Positions 27,294 through 37,800 of a stretch of DNA of 64,000 nucleotides are shown one piece after another. Source of the DNA: Rhizobium chutanense (GTDB lineage: Bacteria > Pseudomonadota > Alphaproteobacteria > Rhizobiales > Rhizobiaceae). The stretch lies in the NCBI RefSeq assembly GCF_002531935.1, contig NZ_NWSV01000013.1:1-64000 (forward strand), in the 5' to 3' direction. The notes beneath the pieces are model-generated. The model was not told where the DNA came from, did no database searches, and worked only from the letters and a program-made list of their open reading frames with translations. The position numbers and the translations under genes are program-made. Numbering within the stretch: position 1 is the stretch's first letter; every line of letters starts with the position of its first letter.

Positions 27294-28733
27294 CTATTTG
27301 CAGATCGCCGCGGCCAGAAAGCCGCGCATCGCCTCGCCGAAAGGCGGCCGCATCATATATTCCGCTTCGACCATCTTGCTCTGGTGATAGACGGCGCGCG
27401 GGTGCGAGAAGGTGAGGAAACCGAACTTGCCGTGATAGGCGCCCATGCCGGAATGGCCGACGCCGCCGAAAGGCAGGCCTTCCGCCGTGACGTGGCTCAT
27501 GCAGTCGTTGACCGTCACCCCGCCGGAGGTCGTATTGTCGAGGACACGGCGCTCCTCTTCCTGATCCTGGCTGAAGTAATAGAGGGCGAGCGGGCGCGGC
27601 CTCGCATTGATCCGGTCGATGACGTCGGCGATATCGCGATAGGCAATGACCGGCAGCACCGGCCCGAAGATTTCCTCCTGCAGCACGTGCATGTCTTCGG
27701 TGGGATCGAGGATCAGGGTCGGAGGTATGCGATGGGCCGATTGCTGCAAGAAATTCTCCGCCGCCGGATTGATCTCGACGATACGGGCGCCCTTGGCCCT
27801 GGCATCCTCGATCAGGCTCTGGACGCGGGCGTGATGGCGGGCATTGACGATCGAGGTGTAATCGGGATTTTCCTTCAGCGCCGGATACATCGCGCCGACC
27901 GCCGCGACCGCATGTCCGGCAAAGGCTTCGACGCTTTCCGCGGGCACATAGACATGATCCGGCGCCAGGCAGATCTGGCCGGCATTCAGCGTCTTGACCG
28001 TCATGACGCGGCGCGCTGCGTCGGCGAGATCGGCCGAGCGGCCGACGATGACGGGCGACTTGCCGCCGAGTTCCAGCGTCAGCGGCGTCAGATTGTCAGC
28101 CGCCGCGCGCATGACATGATGGGCGATCGCGGTCCCGCCGGTGAAGATCAGATGGTCGAAAGCCAGCGATGTGAAGGCCGTGCCCGTCGCCGGTCCGCCC
28201 TGGACGACTGAGATTTCGGTTTCGTCGAAGGCGCCGGCGATGAGCTCTGCCATCAAGGCGGATGAGGCCGGCGTCACCTCCGACGGTTTGATCATGGCGC
28301 GGTTGCCGGCGGCGAGAATGCCGGCAAGCGGCGCAAGGGCGAGCTGATAGGGGAAATTCCAGGGGCTCAGGATTCCGACAACGCCTTTTGGCTGGTAGAC
28401 CACCTTGGCGACCGCATCCGGGAACAATGCCTCGTGCTCTTCCGGCTTCAGCCATTCGGCCAGATGGGCCTTGGCATATTTGAGCGAGCCGATGCAGGTG
28501 AAGACATCGAGAAGCAGGCTCGCCTCGACGCTGCGGCTGCCGAAATCGCTGGAGAGAGCCGCGGCAATCGCGTCCTTATGGTCGACGAGCAGGGCGATGA
28601 CGCGGTCGATGCGATCGATGCGGGTCTCGATATCAGGCGGCCCCTCCTTCAGGAAGGATGCCCTTTGCCGCTCAAGCAGCGCCTTCATGGCCTCGGCACT
28701 GGTATCGGTGGCGATTGGGGTAATGGTGTTCAT
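27294..28733 (-). CDS. calB: Coniferyl aldehyde dehydrogenase
   Basis: The 479-residue NAD(P)-dependent aldehyde dehydrogenase has SPWNFPYQLALAPL, the catalytic Glu in LTLELGGKSPVIV and the catalytic Cys in NAGQICLAPDHVY. The short N-terminus, absence of the usual 500-residue extension and the C-terminal GKFGFLTFSHPRAVYHQS tail fit the coniferyl-aldehyde dehydrogenase group. It would oxidise coniferaldehyde to ferulate. It is the last gene of the feruloyl operon, 21 bp after the alcohol dehydrogenase gene, so substrate and product fit the neighbours well. Confidence 0.87.
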   Translation of the reverse strand: MNTITPIATDTSAEAMKALLERQRASFLKEGPPDIETRIDRIDRVIALLVDHKDAIAAALSSDFGSRSVEASLLLDVFTCIGSLKYAKAHLAEWLKPEEHEALFPDAVAKVVYQPKGVVGILSPWNFPYQLALAPLAGILAAGNRAMIKPSEVTPASSALMAELIAGAFDETEISVVQGGPATGTAFTSLAFDHLIFTGGTAIAHHVMRAAADNLTPLTLELGGKSPVIVGRSADLADAARRVMTVKTLNAGQICLAPDHVYVPAESVEAFAGHAVAAVGAMYPALKENPDYTSIVNARHHARVQSLIEDARAKGARIVEINPAAENFLQQSAHRIPPTLILDPTEDMHVLQEEIFGPVLPVIAYRDIADVIDRINARPRPLALYYFSQDQEEERRVLDNTTSGGVTVNDCMSHVTAEGLPFGGVGHSGMGAYHGKFGFLTFSHPRAVYHQSKMVEAEYMMRPPFGEAMRGFLAAAICK

Positions 28734-28754
28734 TGTTTCCTCCCTTGAACGGTG

Positions 28755-29861
28755 TCAGACGGCCGGCTGGCGCACGACCGGTTTCAGGACGATGCCCTTT
28801 TCCGAGTCCTCCACCGCCTGGTTGATGTCGGCGAAATCATAGAAGGTGATGAACCGGTCGAAGGGGAAGCGGCCCTGCCTGTGAAGGTCGATCAACAGCG
28901 GGATCAGCACGTCGGGATTGGAATCGCCCTCGACGATGCCGCGCACCCGGCGTCCGCCGGAAAGGATATGGGTGAGATCGAGCGTCAGCGTCGCGCCGTG
29001 GGGCGAGGCCCCGACGATGCCGCAAGTGCCGCGCGGCGCCAGCACCCGCACGCATTGATCAATGACGGCGGGCACGCCCGAGGCATCGATCGCATAATCG
29101 ACGCCGGCGCCGGTCATCGCCATGATCGCGGCGACCGCATCGCTCGTCCTACCATTGACGATGTCGGTCGCGCCGAGTTCCGCCGCAAGCGCCAGCCGCG
29201 TCTCGTTGACGTCGACGGCGATGATCCGTGACGCTCCGACGACCCGCGCCGCCATGACCGCGGCAAGCCCGACGGAGCCCATGCCGAAGACCGCAAGCAC
29301 CTTTCCCGGTTCGACTTTGAGCGCGTTCATGACAGCGCCAGCGCCGGTCTGGATGCCGCAGGCGAGCGGCCCGAGCAGCGCCAAATCGGCGTCTCCGGGC
29401 ACTTTCACGATATTGCGTTCATGGCAGAGCGCATGGCTGGCAAAGGAGGATTGCCCGAAAATATTGCCGTGAACCCGCTCTCCCTCGCAGGAGAGCCCAC
29501 TCGACCCATCGGCGCGCGCACCGAAGAAATTACGCGGGAAGAATTCGTGGCAATAGGTCTCCTCGTGATCGTTGCAGCTCGGGCAATGGCCACAGGAATT
29601 GAAGGTCATGACCACGTGATCGCCGGGCGCCACCTTGGTAACACCCGGCCCGACCCGCTCGACGATGCCGGCGCCTTCGTGACCGAGCACCACCGGCTGC
29701 GGCACTGGCAGATGCTGGTCGCGCATGACGATATCGGTGTGGCAAACCCCGGTTGCGACGACGCGAACCAGGATTTCCCCTTCGCGCGGCTCCTCCAGAT
29801 CAAGCCTTTCCAGCGAAAACGGCATATGCGGCGCACGCGCCACCGCGGCATGGATTTTCAT
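28755..29861 (-). CDS. Zinc-dependent aryl/allyl alcohol dehydrogenase
   Basis: The 368-residue medium-chain dehydrogenase has the catalytic zinc ligands in GVCHTD and GHEGAGIVE. It has the structural-zinc cluster C-x2-C-x2-C-x7-C in NSCGHCPSCNDHEETYC, and the NAD motif FGMGSVGLAAVMAARVVGA. It resembles benzyl/aryl-alcohol dehydrogenases. In this operon it probably oxidises coniferyl alcohol or a related aromatic alcohol to the aldehyde used by the next enzyme. AGGAGGATAGA before the ATG is a strong ribosome binding site. Confidence 0.88.
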   Translation of the reverse strand: MKIHAAVARAPHMPFSLERLDLEEPREGEILVRVVATGVCHTDIVMRDQHLPVPQPVVLGHEGAGIVERVGPGVTKVAPGDHVVMTFNSCGHCPSCNDHEETYCHEFFPRNFFGARADGSSGLSCEGERVHGNIFGQSSFASHALCHERNIVKVPGDADLALLGPLACGIQTGAGAVMNALKVEPGKVLAVFGMGSVGLAAVMAARVVGASRIIAVDVNETRLALAAELGATDIVNGRTSDAVAAIMAMTGAGVDYAIDASGVPAVIDQCVRVLAPRGTCGIVGASPHGATLTLDLTHILSGGRRVRGIVEGDSNPDVLIPLLIDLHRQGRFPFDRFITFYDFADINQAVEDSEKGIVLKPVVRQPAV

Positions 29862-29890
29862 TCTATCCTCCTCCCGAAATCAACGCGCCC

Positions 29891-30712
29891 TCAGCCGCGC
29901 TTGTAGGCGCCGAGCCCCGGCTGATAGGTCTTGTCGTCGAGGAACTGTTTCAGCCCCTCGTCGCGCCCCTTGGTCTTGTCGAGAAACAGCATCTGCTCCA
30001 GCTTGGCGTAGATGTAATCGTCGGCGAGATCCCATGGCAGGTTGCGCACCCGCTTATAGGTGTCCTTGGCGGCCTTCAGCGTCACCGGGTTCTTTTCGAG
30101 CAGGCTGGCGCAGATCTTGCGGACCCGGCTTTCCAACTCGGCGAGCGGCACGGCCTCGTTGACCAGCCCCATTTCCGCAGCCTTGCGCCCGCCGAACAAT
30201 TCGCCGGTCATGATGTAATAGAGGGCGTCGCGGTGGCGCATCACCTCGGCAACCGCGCGGGTGACGTTGCCACCCGGCAGAATGCCCCAATTGATCTCGG
30301 AGAGGCCGAAATTCGCTTCCTCGGCGGCGATGGCGAGATCGCAGGAAACCAGCGGCGTGAAGGCGCCGCCGAAGCACCAGCCGTTGACCATGGCGATCGT
30401 CGGCTTTTCGAAATACATCAGCCGGCCCCACCAGTTGCCGGATTGGCGCCGTGCCTTCAGCGTGGCGTCACGCGGCTTGTCGTCATTGTCGCGGAAATAT
30501 TCCTTGAGATCCATGCCGGCCGACCAGGATTGCCCGGCGCCGCGCAGAACGAGCACACCGCAGCGCTCGTCGCCCTCGAGTTCGTCGAGCACCTGGAGCA
30601 TCCGGGCATTCAGCGCCGGATTCATCGCATTGCGCTTTTCCGGACGGTTGAGGGTGACGAAGGCGATGCCGTTGTCGAAGTCGACCAGAACGGGGGATTG
30701 GATGTCAGTCAT
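29891..30712 (-). CDS. ech: Hydroxycinnamoyl-CoA hydratase-lyase (feruloyl-CoA to vanillin)
   Basis: From MTDIQSPVLVDFDNG the protein has 273 residues, the family length. It has the crotonase oxyanion regions SAGMDLKEYF and NGWCFGGAFTPLVSCDLA and the group-specific NFGLSEINWGILPGGNV with Glu139. As I recall the Pseudomonas enzyme, Glu143, Ser123 and Tyr239 act in catalysis; Glu139 fits the first, while Thr119 appears to stand in for the serine. The enzyme hydrates feruloyl-CoA and splits it into vanillin and acetyl-CoA. The start was set by homology; upstream in-frame codons overlap the ligase gene. Confidence 0.93.
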   Translation of the reverse strand: MTDIQSPVLVDFDNGIAFVTLNRPEKRNAMNPALNARMLQVLDELEGDERCGVLVLRGAGQSWSAGMDLKEYFRDNDDKPRDATLKARRQSGNWWGRLMYFEKPTIAMVNGWCFGGAFTPLVSCDLAIAAEEANFGLSEINWGILPGGNVTRAVAEVMRHRDALYYIMTGELFGGRKAAEMGLVNEAVPLAELESRVRKICASLLEKNPVTLKAAKDTYKRVRNLPWDLADDYIYAKLEQMLFLDKTKGRDEGLKQFLDDKTYQPGLGAYKRG

Positions 30713-30752
30713 AGGCGTACTCCATTGGTTTCGTGGTGAGAGCGGGGCCGCT

Positions 30753-32339
30753 TCACAAAGCCTGTCGTTGAAGGGTTTCGTCGGAATGCAGCTGGCGCAG
30801 AACATGTTTCTGCACCTTGCCGGAGGCGGTGCGCGGAATGGTCTCGACGAAGACGATGCCGGCCGGGCGTTTGAAGGCGGCGAGCCGCTCCGCGCAATGG
30901 CCGGCGATCGCCTCGCCCGTTGCCGCCGCCCCCGGCCGCAGCACGACATAGGCGATGCCGCATTCGCCCCACCTGGTGTCGGGAATACCGACGACGGCGG
31001 CGTCGAGAATATCGGGATGGCTGACGAGTGCGGCTTCGACCTCGGCGGGGTAAACATTCTCGCCGCCGCTGATGTACATGTCCTTCAGCCGGTCGACGAT
31101 GCGATAGAAGCCGTTGGCTTCGCGCCGGCCGAGATCGCCGGTGCGGTACCAGCCGTCGGTGAAGGCGGCGGCGGTTTCCCCGGGCTTGTTCCAGTAACCC
31201 GGCGTCACCGCCGGCCCGCGCAGCCACAACTCGCCGATCTCGCCTTCATCCACCTCGCGGCCGTCCTCGCCGACGATGCGAATGTCGATGAGCGGCGCCG
31301 GCAGACCGACACTGCCGGGATTGTCCTGCACCGCGCGCCGGTCGATCGGCACATGCAGCACCGTTCCCGCCTCGCTCATGCCGTAGCCGTTGACCAGCGC
31401 AACGCCGTCGTCGAGATAGCTTTCGATCAGCGCCTGCGTCAGCGGCGCGCCGCCGACAAAGAGCGCGTGCAGGCCGGAAAGAGCCGCGGCGCTATAGGCG
31501 GCATCGCCACGCAGGGCGAGTGCGATCTGCGGCACGGCGAAATAATGGGTGACGGCGCGCTGCCGGTCGGCAAGCGCTGCGAGCGTTCGCGCCGGCGTGA
31601 AGCGGTCGGAGACGACGAGCGTGCCGCCCAGCATCAAGGTGGTGCGCGCCACCGCGATCAGCCCGATCGTGTGGAAGAACGGCAGGTCGCACAAAGCGAC
31701 GGTTTCAGGCCCGATCTCGCCGACAAAGGAAAAATTGACGGCGGCGAAGAAAGCATTGCGGCGGGTGATGACGACGCCCTTCGGCTGTCCCGTCGTGCCC
31801 GACGTGTAGAGAAGGACGCAGGCTCCATCGGCATCGGCGGGCACCTGCCCGGCCGGAAGGCTCGCCTCGATCCGGGCGGCGAGCGCGGCCGGACCGCCTG
31901 ATGTCGACATCACCACCATCTCGGGATCGGCGTCTACGAGGCTCGCCACAACAGCCGAAAATTCCTCGTCGTGGACCAGCAGCGCCGGCGCGCAATCGGC
32001 AAGGATCGGCAAAAGCTCGGCGGCGTTGAGGCGCCAATTGAGCGGCACGTAGATGGCGCCGGCCCGCTGGCAGGCAAAGGCAAGCACGATCGAATCCATC
32101 GAATTGCGCGCCAGCATGGCGACCCGCGCCCCATCCCGCCGCGCTCCGAGCACACCGGTCAGGAGGCCGGTGCAGCGGGCGATCCGCGCATCGAGCTCGG
32201 CATAGGTAAGCTGCCGGCCGGTGGCGATCTCGAACAGAGCCTGACGATCCGGTGCGACGCCGGCGCGGTAGAGGATCGGGTCATCCTTCACCAGTCCGCA
32301 ATCTGCCGACGAAACCACCCCGGAAAAGGAATGCGCCAT
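30753..32339 (-). CDS. fcs: Feruloyl-CoA synthetase-like acyl-CoA ligase
   Basis: The 528-residue ANL ligase starts at MAHSFSGVV after GGGAGGAAATA. It carries the P-loop-like LLYTSGTTGQPKGVVITRRN, the A5-type NGYGMSEAG, the A8 motif GWYRTGDLGRREANGFYRIV and the C-terminal catalytic Lys in RTASGKVQKHVLRQL. It should activate ferulate (or p-coumarate) to its CoA thioester via an adenylate. It heads the leftward four-gene operon and faces a MarR gene across a small palindrome. The other members fix the likely substrate as a hydroxycinnamate. Confidence 0.9.
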   Translation of the reverse strand: MAHSFSGVVSSADCGLVKDDPILYRAGVAPDRQALFEIATGRQLTYAELDARIARCTGLLTGVLGARRDGARVAMLARNSMDSIVLAFACQRAGAIYVPLNWRLNAAELLPILADCAPALLVHDEEFSAVVASLVDADPEMVVMSTSGGPAALAARIEASLPAGQVPADADGACVLLYTSGTTGQPKGVVITRRNAFFAAVNFSFVGEIGPETVALCDLPFFHTIGLIAVARTTLMLGGTLVVSDRFTPARTLAALADRQRAVTHYFAVPQIALALRGDAAYSAAALSGLHALFVGGAPLTQALIESYLDDGVALVNGYGMSEAGTVLHVPIDRRAVQDNPGSVGLPAPLIDIRIVGEDGREVDEGEIGELWLRGPAVTPGYWNKPGETAAAFTDGWYRTGDLGRREANGFYRIVDRLKDMYISGGENVYPAEVEAALVSHPDILDAAVVGIPDTRWGECGIAYVVLRPGAAATGEAIAGHCAERLAAFKRPAGIVFVETIPRTASGKVQKHVLRQLHSDETLQRQAL

Positions 32340-32383
32340 TATTTCCTCCCATGCCCGTCGCTCCCACAACAGGCATCAACTTT

Positions 32384-32398
32384 GTATGCAACACATAC
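32384..32398. promoter_or_regulatory. Candidate MarR operator between the ligase and regulator genes
   Basis: GTATGcaacaCATAC has 5-bp inverted arms around a 5-base centre and sits 45 bp upstream of the ligase start. MarR regulators of hydroxycinnamate operons commonly bind such short palindromes and release them on binding the CoA thioester. Function is inferred from position. Confidence 0.6.
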
Positions 32399-32537
32399 TA
32401 ATATCTTTTCTCGGAGATGCAAGAGCCGTTTGCGGCAATCCGCTCATTCGGGCGGACGCGGGAGAAATCGAGACCGGCGATATTGACTAACCCGCTGATT
32501 TTGATGGTTATGGCGCCTGAACCAGGCGAGACGGACA

Positions 32538-33023
32538 ATGACCAAGCAAGCACCGCAGGACGATGTCGAGGGCGAAGAGGCGCCGGTAACACCGCCGCTC
32601 GACGTCGGCCGACTCGGCGATCTCTTAGGGTTTCATCTCCGTATGGCGCATGTCGCGATCTACCGCGATTTCGCCGAAACCATGGAGCAACTGGCGCTGA
32701 CGCAGAAACAGCTCGCGGTGATGGAACTGCTTGCGGTCAACACAGGCGCATCGCAGATCGACCTCGCCAATACGCTCGGCACCGATCGCGCCACCATGAT
32801 GGCCCTCGTCAACCGGCTGGCCGCCCGCGACCTGATCGAGCGCCGGCCCTCCCAGGCGGACCGCCGCCGCCAGGAACTGCATCTGACCGAAGCGGGACGC
32901 GCCATGCTCGAACAGGCGCGCAAGCTGATCGACACGCACGAGCAGCGTTTCATCGAGCTGTTTTCGCGCGATGAGATGGATGCGCTGCTGGCGGCGTTGA
33001 AACGGATCTATAAGGGGAGCTGA
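32538..33023 (+). CDS. MarR-family regulator of the hydroxycinnamate operon
   Basis: The 161-residue protein has the MarR winged helix, with NTGASQIDLANTLGTDRATMMALVNRL as helix-turn-helix and ERRPSQADRRRQELHLTEAG as the wing. It is divergent from the ligase gene with a 198-bp shared promoter region. By analogy with FerR/CouR-type repressors it probably responds to feruloyl-CoA. The first 25 residues are acidic and probably disordered. Confidence 0.9.
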   Translation: MTKQAPQDDVEGEEAPVTPPLDVGRLGDLLGFHLRMAHVAIYRDFAETMEQLALTQKQLAVMELLAVNTGASQIDLANTLGTDRATMMALVNRLAARDLIERRPSQADRRRQELHLTEAGRAMLEQARKLIDTHEQRFIELFSRDEMDALLAALKRIYKGS

Positions 33024-33089
33024 AACCCGTTTTGGCTTTTCGGCGGGCCGGCGCTCCCAGCTCAAACCGGTCATAGGCTTCGAAGAAAC

Positions 33090-33566
33090 TTAAATTTTCT
33101 GCGACATCTCATGGATGAGAAGATGCCCAATGGGCTCCCGATTCACGAATTCCGCCTCGACGTGTTTGAGAACACGGCGCTGGCCCGCGAACGGCACCAT
33201 CTCCATGGCCTCTGCGAACGATACCCACCGAAATTCGCTGTGTTCATCGTTGATAAAAACTGTCTGCTCGGCATCCACAATACCGACGAAGACGGGCAGC
33301 ATGCTGATGGCATTGCGATCGGCCTCATAAAATTGCTCGCAGATATCTGCGGAATAGAGAAGGTCGCAGATCAGGCCTGTCTCTTCACGGACCTCTCGCA
33401 ACGCAGTTTCCCAGGCCTTCTCGCCGTCCTCGATGCCGCCGGCCACTTGGCACCACTCACCAATCAACGTGTGATTTCGGCGTAAAAGCAGCACCTCATA
33501 TCCAGCCATTCTCTCGCGGATGACGACGACCGATACAGCAAAACAACGGATTGGAATTTCGGCCAC
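33090..33566 (-). CDS. Nudix hydrolase
   Basis: The Nudix box is complete: GGIEDGEKAWETALREVREETGL, matching Gx5Ex7REUxEExGU. I place the start at the GTG at 33566 because GTGGAGGAGAGGGCGA precedes it, giving 158 residues. A longer frame to 33665 adds only a basic stretch without domain character. The family hydrolyses nucleoside diphosphate-linked compounds; the substrate is not predictable. It lies immediately left of the accessory island containing the Argonaute fusion. Confidence 0.88.
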   Translation of the reverse strand: MAEIPIRCFAVSVVVIRERMAGYEVLLLRRNHTLIGEWCQVAGGIEDGEKAWETALREVREETGLICDLLYSADICEQFYEADRNAISMLPVFVGIVDAEQTVFINDEHSEFRWVSFAEAMEMVPFAGQRRVLKHVEAEFVNREPIGHLLIHEMSQKI

Positions 33567-34117
33567 TCGCCCTCTCCTCCACAATGATCCTTTGCGCCAT
33601 CGGTTGGCATAACAGGAAATTCCGCAACGCGCACAACGCCTGCTTCCGGGGCCAACCGGAAGCACTGATTGCGAAATGAACGTCTGCTCCGGGGCAGGGA
33701 GGGGACTTTCATTGGGCTATCAGCGTTCGGCAGCTTCGCGCCCTCAACTCTGCCACTGAGGTTGGCATTGCCACTCCCTGAAGGTAGACGAATTGGCGCC
33801 TCGCGCGCAGGCGAGTTAGCCTCAGGCCCGATTTGCACAGCTACCCAACCCGGGCATGTAATTTCGTTTTAGGGAGAGAGGGTGGAACCCTAGCTCCCTA
33901 TCTTGCCAACCGCGCATCAACTCGGTAAGTTCGTGTCATCGGGGTCGGGCCGATCCGTTTTCGGACCCAAGAACCGCCGGCGAAATGCCGGGAGCCGAAC
34001 CGCGTGGAACCAACCCGCGGCCGCCGACCACTAGCCAGCAAACATGCAGGCGTGGTTGTCGTTCGGCTCCGACGATCTCGCTTTGTCACTCCTGAGCCGA
34101 TCGACAGGAGACTCCAA
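33567..34117. other. Gene-free stretch at the left edge of the accessory island
   Basis: I see no convincing coding frame in these 550 bases. It holds a compound hairpin at 33870-33900, with outer arms TAGGGAG/CTCCCTA and inner arms AGGGT/ACCCT. The stretch separates ordinary rhizobial genes from the phage-like and Argonaute-containing segment, so a junction or attachment site may lie here, but no direct repeat was seen. Confidence 0.4.
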
Positions 34118-34447
34118 GTGACGAACGTTCTGTATTTCCCTCGTCCGTATCGCCGTGCATCCGTGCGGGCGAAGTTGCACACAATCCGCTTGCGCGTCCT
34201 CGACGAGCGGAATCCAGCCTATACCCGGCACAGGACCCAGTACCATGTTGTGCATGCGAGGGGTTTCCCGGCGCTCCGAGGGTTCACCGACGCTAATGCG
34301 AGGCGGCACCGCTGGCACAGCTTTCAAGTAAAAGCGCATAACCTCCCGCGCTTTACCCGCGGTATGCGCTCGATGGTGGATCGCGGCCTTGTCGAGCTTC
34401 GTATCGACGGCAAGGCGCTGCAGACGGGTATCCGCCGCCGCGCATAA
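34118..34447 (+). CDS. Hypothetical small basic protein
   Basis: A 109-codon frame starting at GTG, preceded by AGGAGACTCCAA, and ending just before a strong hairpin (34456-34486). The product is very rich in Arg and His, with TRGMRSMVDRGLVELRIDG near its end, and matches no family I know. The ribosome binding site and the terminator-like hairpin support it; the high Arg content and an overlapping open frame on the other strand argue caution. It may be phage-derived. Confidence 0.4.
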   Translation: MTNVLYFPRPYRRASVRAKLHTIRLRVLDERNPAYTRHRTQYHVVHARGFPALRGFTDANARRHRWHSFQVKAHNLPRFTRGMRSMVDRGLVELRIDGKALQTGIRRRA

Positions 34448-34455
34448 TGAACTAA

Positions 34456-34486
34456 AAGGAGGCCGGACTCTTCGTCTGGCCTCCTT
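34456..34486 (+). terminator. Terminator-like hairpin
   Basis: AAGGAGGCC (34456-34464) and GGCCTCCTT (34478-34486) form a perfect 9-bp stem with a 13-base loop, starting 9 bases after the preceding stop codon. The symmetric A/T ends resemble phage-type terminators and could act in both directions, though the T-run is short. Confidence 0.6.
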
Positions 34487-34502
34487 ACTGCATAGCTCCT
34501 TC

Positions 34503-34760
34503 GCCGAGGGCCGCGGGGGTAACGGCATCGAGGCGAAGCTCCGCGGCAACGGGACGTCGGATAAGTGGGTGGAGAACCTCTACGACGTATAGGACAACTG
34601 CCTTCTCGAAGCAGGCCTGTTCGAAGCGTTCGCAAACGCGCACTATAAGAAGAACTGGGTCAAGAACACCATCACCTACCGCGCGATCGACACGCCGCAG
34701 ATCGGCGCCGAGCGCGTGACCTCCTTCATGGACACGCTGCCCGCCGCAGTCTCGTCAACT
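34503..34760 (+). pseudogene. Remnant ORF with an in-frame stop
   Basis: One frame reads KWVENLYDV, a TAG at 34590-34592, then in the same frame AGLFEAFANAHYKKNWVKNT and ITYRAIDTPQIGAERVTSFM before losing coding character near the end of the Argonaute gene. The composition looks like a real protein and its codon use is rhizobial, so it is probably a truncated gene with a nonsense mutation. I cannot name the family. Boundaries are approximate. Confidence 0.35.
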
Positions 34761-34831
34761 CTGAGCGTTGAGTGCGGCCATGGCATCGCCGCCTTGTCGA
34801 TCCCATCGGTTCTTCTTCGGTCGCCATCGCC

Positions 34832-37800
34832 CTACATCAACAGCCGGTAGTCGTAGTTGGCTTCACCGAAGTTCTCCATAAGACGGCCTATACGGGCGAT
34901 TTGGCCGGAGGTCTCGAGCGTCGCGGGCGCCTGCGTGTACAAATCGAAGCTGTTCCAGTTCATCTTCGACAGGCCGAGGATTTCGGTCGCCAGCGTCTGC
35001 AGGTCTGTTGTTCCGGCATGACGTCGGATACGGAGCGGCGCCGGAATGCGTCGCTTGCCTTGGTAGTAGCGCCAGTTGTTGCGTATCGCCGCGGCGCTGC
35101 CATGCACCCAAAGCAGTGCCTCCTGGTCACCGATCGGGATGACGGTCCCGCGTGCGACGGGGAACTTGTCGACCTCCAGCTTGCCCGAATACATCTTGGA
35201 ATTCACATAGCGGAACGCGTCGTCGACGGTGATCTCCACCATATCAACCTCGGCGACGCCGGCGAGGCCCTCGAGCAACCCTTCCCGCTCGTCGCGCCGG
35301 AACTCGAAGCGCTTATGGATGACGACGCGGCGGGGCAGAGCGCTGCGTGCCTCGAAGAAAAGCTGCCTGATAGATTCGCCGACGCGGCGCGCATCATCGC
35401 GGGAGAGAAAGGCGTTGCGCTGCCGGCGGTCGAAGCTCGGGTTCTCGACCTTGCTCAAACGATACTGCAGGCCCTGGCCCTGCTGATTGAAGATATGGCT
35501 GCATCCGAGCACGACTTTGCGCCCCTGCGGGCCGTGACGGTCAATGCTGGTGCCGAAGCCGACATAGGCGGTATCAGTGCCGGCTGCCTGCAAGACGAAA
35601 GGAGTGCGAAAGCTCTTGGCGTAAAGGGCGAGCGACAGCCACCACCGGATGCGGCAGGTCTGCGGATCGGTCAAGGTATCCTCATCGAGAAACTGTGTCG
35701 CGATACCTTTACGCGCACAATAGGCCTTCACGAAATCATGCAGGTCGAAGCGTTCGCTGTCGGTCTCGAAAGAGCGCCAGTTCGCCCAGCGCAACGGTGT
35801 GACGATCAAGATGACGTTGACGCGTTGCGCACTACGCAGTTCGTCGATCGCCTGAATGACGGCGCGCGCGGCAAAACGGGTTCCGCGCTCCTTTGTCAGA
35901 TCGGTTGAAGGCTCGTCAGGCGCACGCCACGACAGGTCCTGCGGTCTCGGGATGACAAGGGGCAGCCCGAATGCCTGCGCGAACCCAGGGAAGTCCAGGA
36001 GATAGTCCTTCTCCGTCTCGCTGGGGCTTGCCGCCTGCTCAAGCATGGTGAGACGCGCGGCGGTGGCAGCGGCCTCGGGCTGTGGGCAGATGACCCCGAG
36101 CTTGATGTCGTGCGCCATGCCGGAACGCGTGAGGCTGAAATCGAACGGGCGGTTCGACACCAGGCCGCGCACCGGATGCGGGTCGTTTACCATGCCCGTG
36201 CCCCCCTTGCTGGCGAATAGCAGATTGGGCTCGCGGATTCGGAAGCCCTTCTGCACCGATTTCGCGGCAGCCCTCTCGGGAATCGTTGCTTCTCCAGGCG
36301 CCGCCACTATCGCCGCGGACACGGGCGCGCGGTCGATCGTGAACAGGAAGCCGACATCCTCGCCCGAAGGGCAGTTGAACTGCGTGCCCTCGCCGAATAA
36401 CTGACGGCGCCAGTGTTCGACGGCCGCGTCGAACTTGTCGTTGTGCTGGTAGCCGAAGATGCCGAGCTTGATCGCCTTCTCGTCTTCCTTTGGGGCCGGC
36501 GAGCCGTCCGCGGCAAACAGCTTCACCGTGGGTTTGAGTACGAGGAACGTGTCCCGGCCGGCGCGCCGAATGAACAGCAGGACCGCATCATGGACGGTGT
36601 AGCTGCGGCCATCTACCTGCCGGCGCTGGGGCTTTTTGGGGTCCCATAGCAGCGGGCCTTCCGACGGCAGGTTCCGGGCGCCGGCGATCGCCAAGGCGAG
36701 GGAACGCACGAGTAGGTGCGTGACCGCGCCGTCCTCATGGCGCAGTTCGCTGACGTCGATCGGAACCCTTACTGGTACTTCGCTCATGGGTCCGGTAAAC
36801 ACCTCATGGATGCTGGTCAGGGTGCCGAGCGCCCACACCCTGCCCTTGTAGGGAACGGCCATGAGATCGCGCCGATCGCCGATCGCCTCGCGCACCCATC
36901 GCCATACGCCCTGCTCAGGCATCGAAGCGGGTTTGAACGAATAGGCCTCGACGGGGCAGCGAAGCTTGAAGGCCGTGCTCTTGACGATGCCGCCGATCGC
37001 ACCGGCCGGCACAGTGAAGGCCGTGGCGGCCGGCTGCTCCGTGCCCGATTTGGCGATGATGTCGAGGACATCCTCGCGGTCTCCACCGCTTAAAGTAGCG
37101 AGGGCAAGCCGCCGCATGACGTCGTCGAAAGCCGCTCCCGGTACATAGAATGCGGTCCGGCCGGCCTTGCGCGCCGCAGCGATGAGGGCAACAACGGCTT
37201 CCGGCGGCGGCCCGTCGCCGAATCCGCACCAGTACAGCACGCCGGCGCCGGGACGTGAGTAGCTCTCAGTCAATGCCTCCATGATCGAGTTGTCGCGGCC
37301 GCTATAGCCAAGCACGATGAGCGGGGAGGAGACCGCCTGCTCGATCAATGCCTGCCGCAATTCCTCGTCGAGGCGCCGCACCTCGTCGTCGGTGTTGCGA
37401 AGCGCGTCGTAGCGATAATCACCATGCAGCGCGACGCAGCTGAGTTCGCCGGTGCGGTTAGTGCGCACGATTCGATTAGTGGAATCGAGACCGATCTCCA
37501 CCGGCGTGACCGACGTCTCCGCGAGCGCCCTTGACATGAGGCCGTCGAAATTCGTCGTCCAGACCAGCCGGAACAGGTTGTTCTTCGCGAGGCGCGCGGC
37601 TATGCGGTAGCCGCTGCTTAGCTTCGCGGCCTGGATATGCCGCTGGAAGAACGAGCGGCGATCCTCAACACGCGGATAGCAGCGATCGATATAGAAGCCA
37701 TACTCGCCCTCATCGCCAATGCGGGGAAAGCCGGGCTGCGTATCGAGCCAGCCCTGGATGCGTTCCTGCACCATGCCGAGCGAGAGCTCGTCGAAATTCT

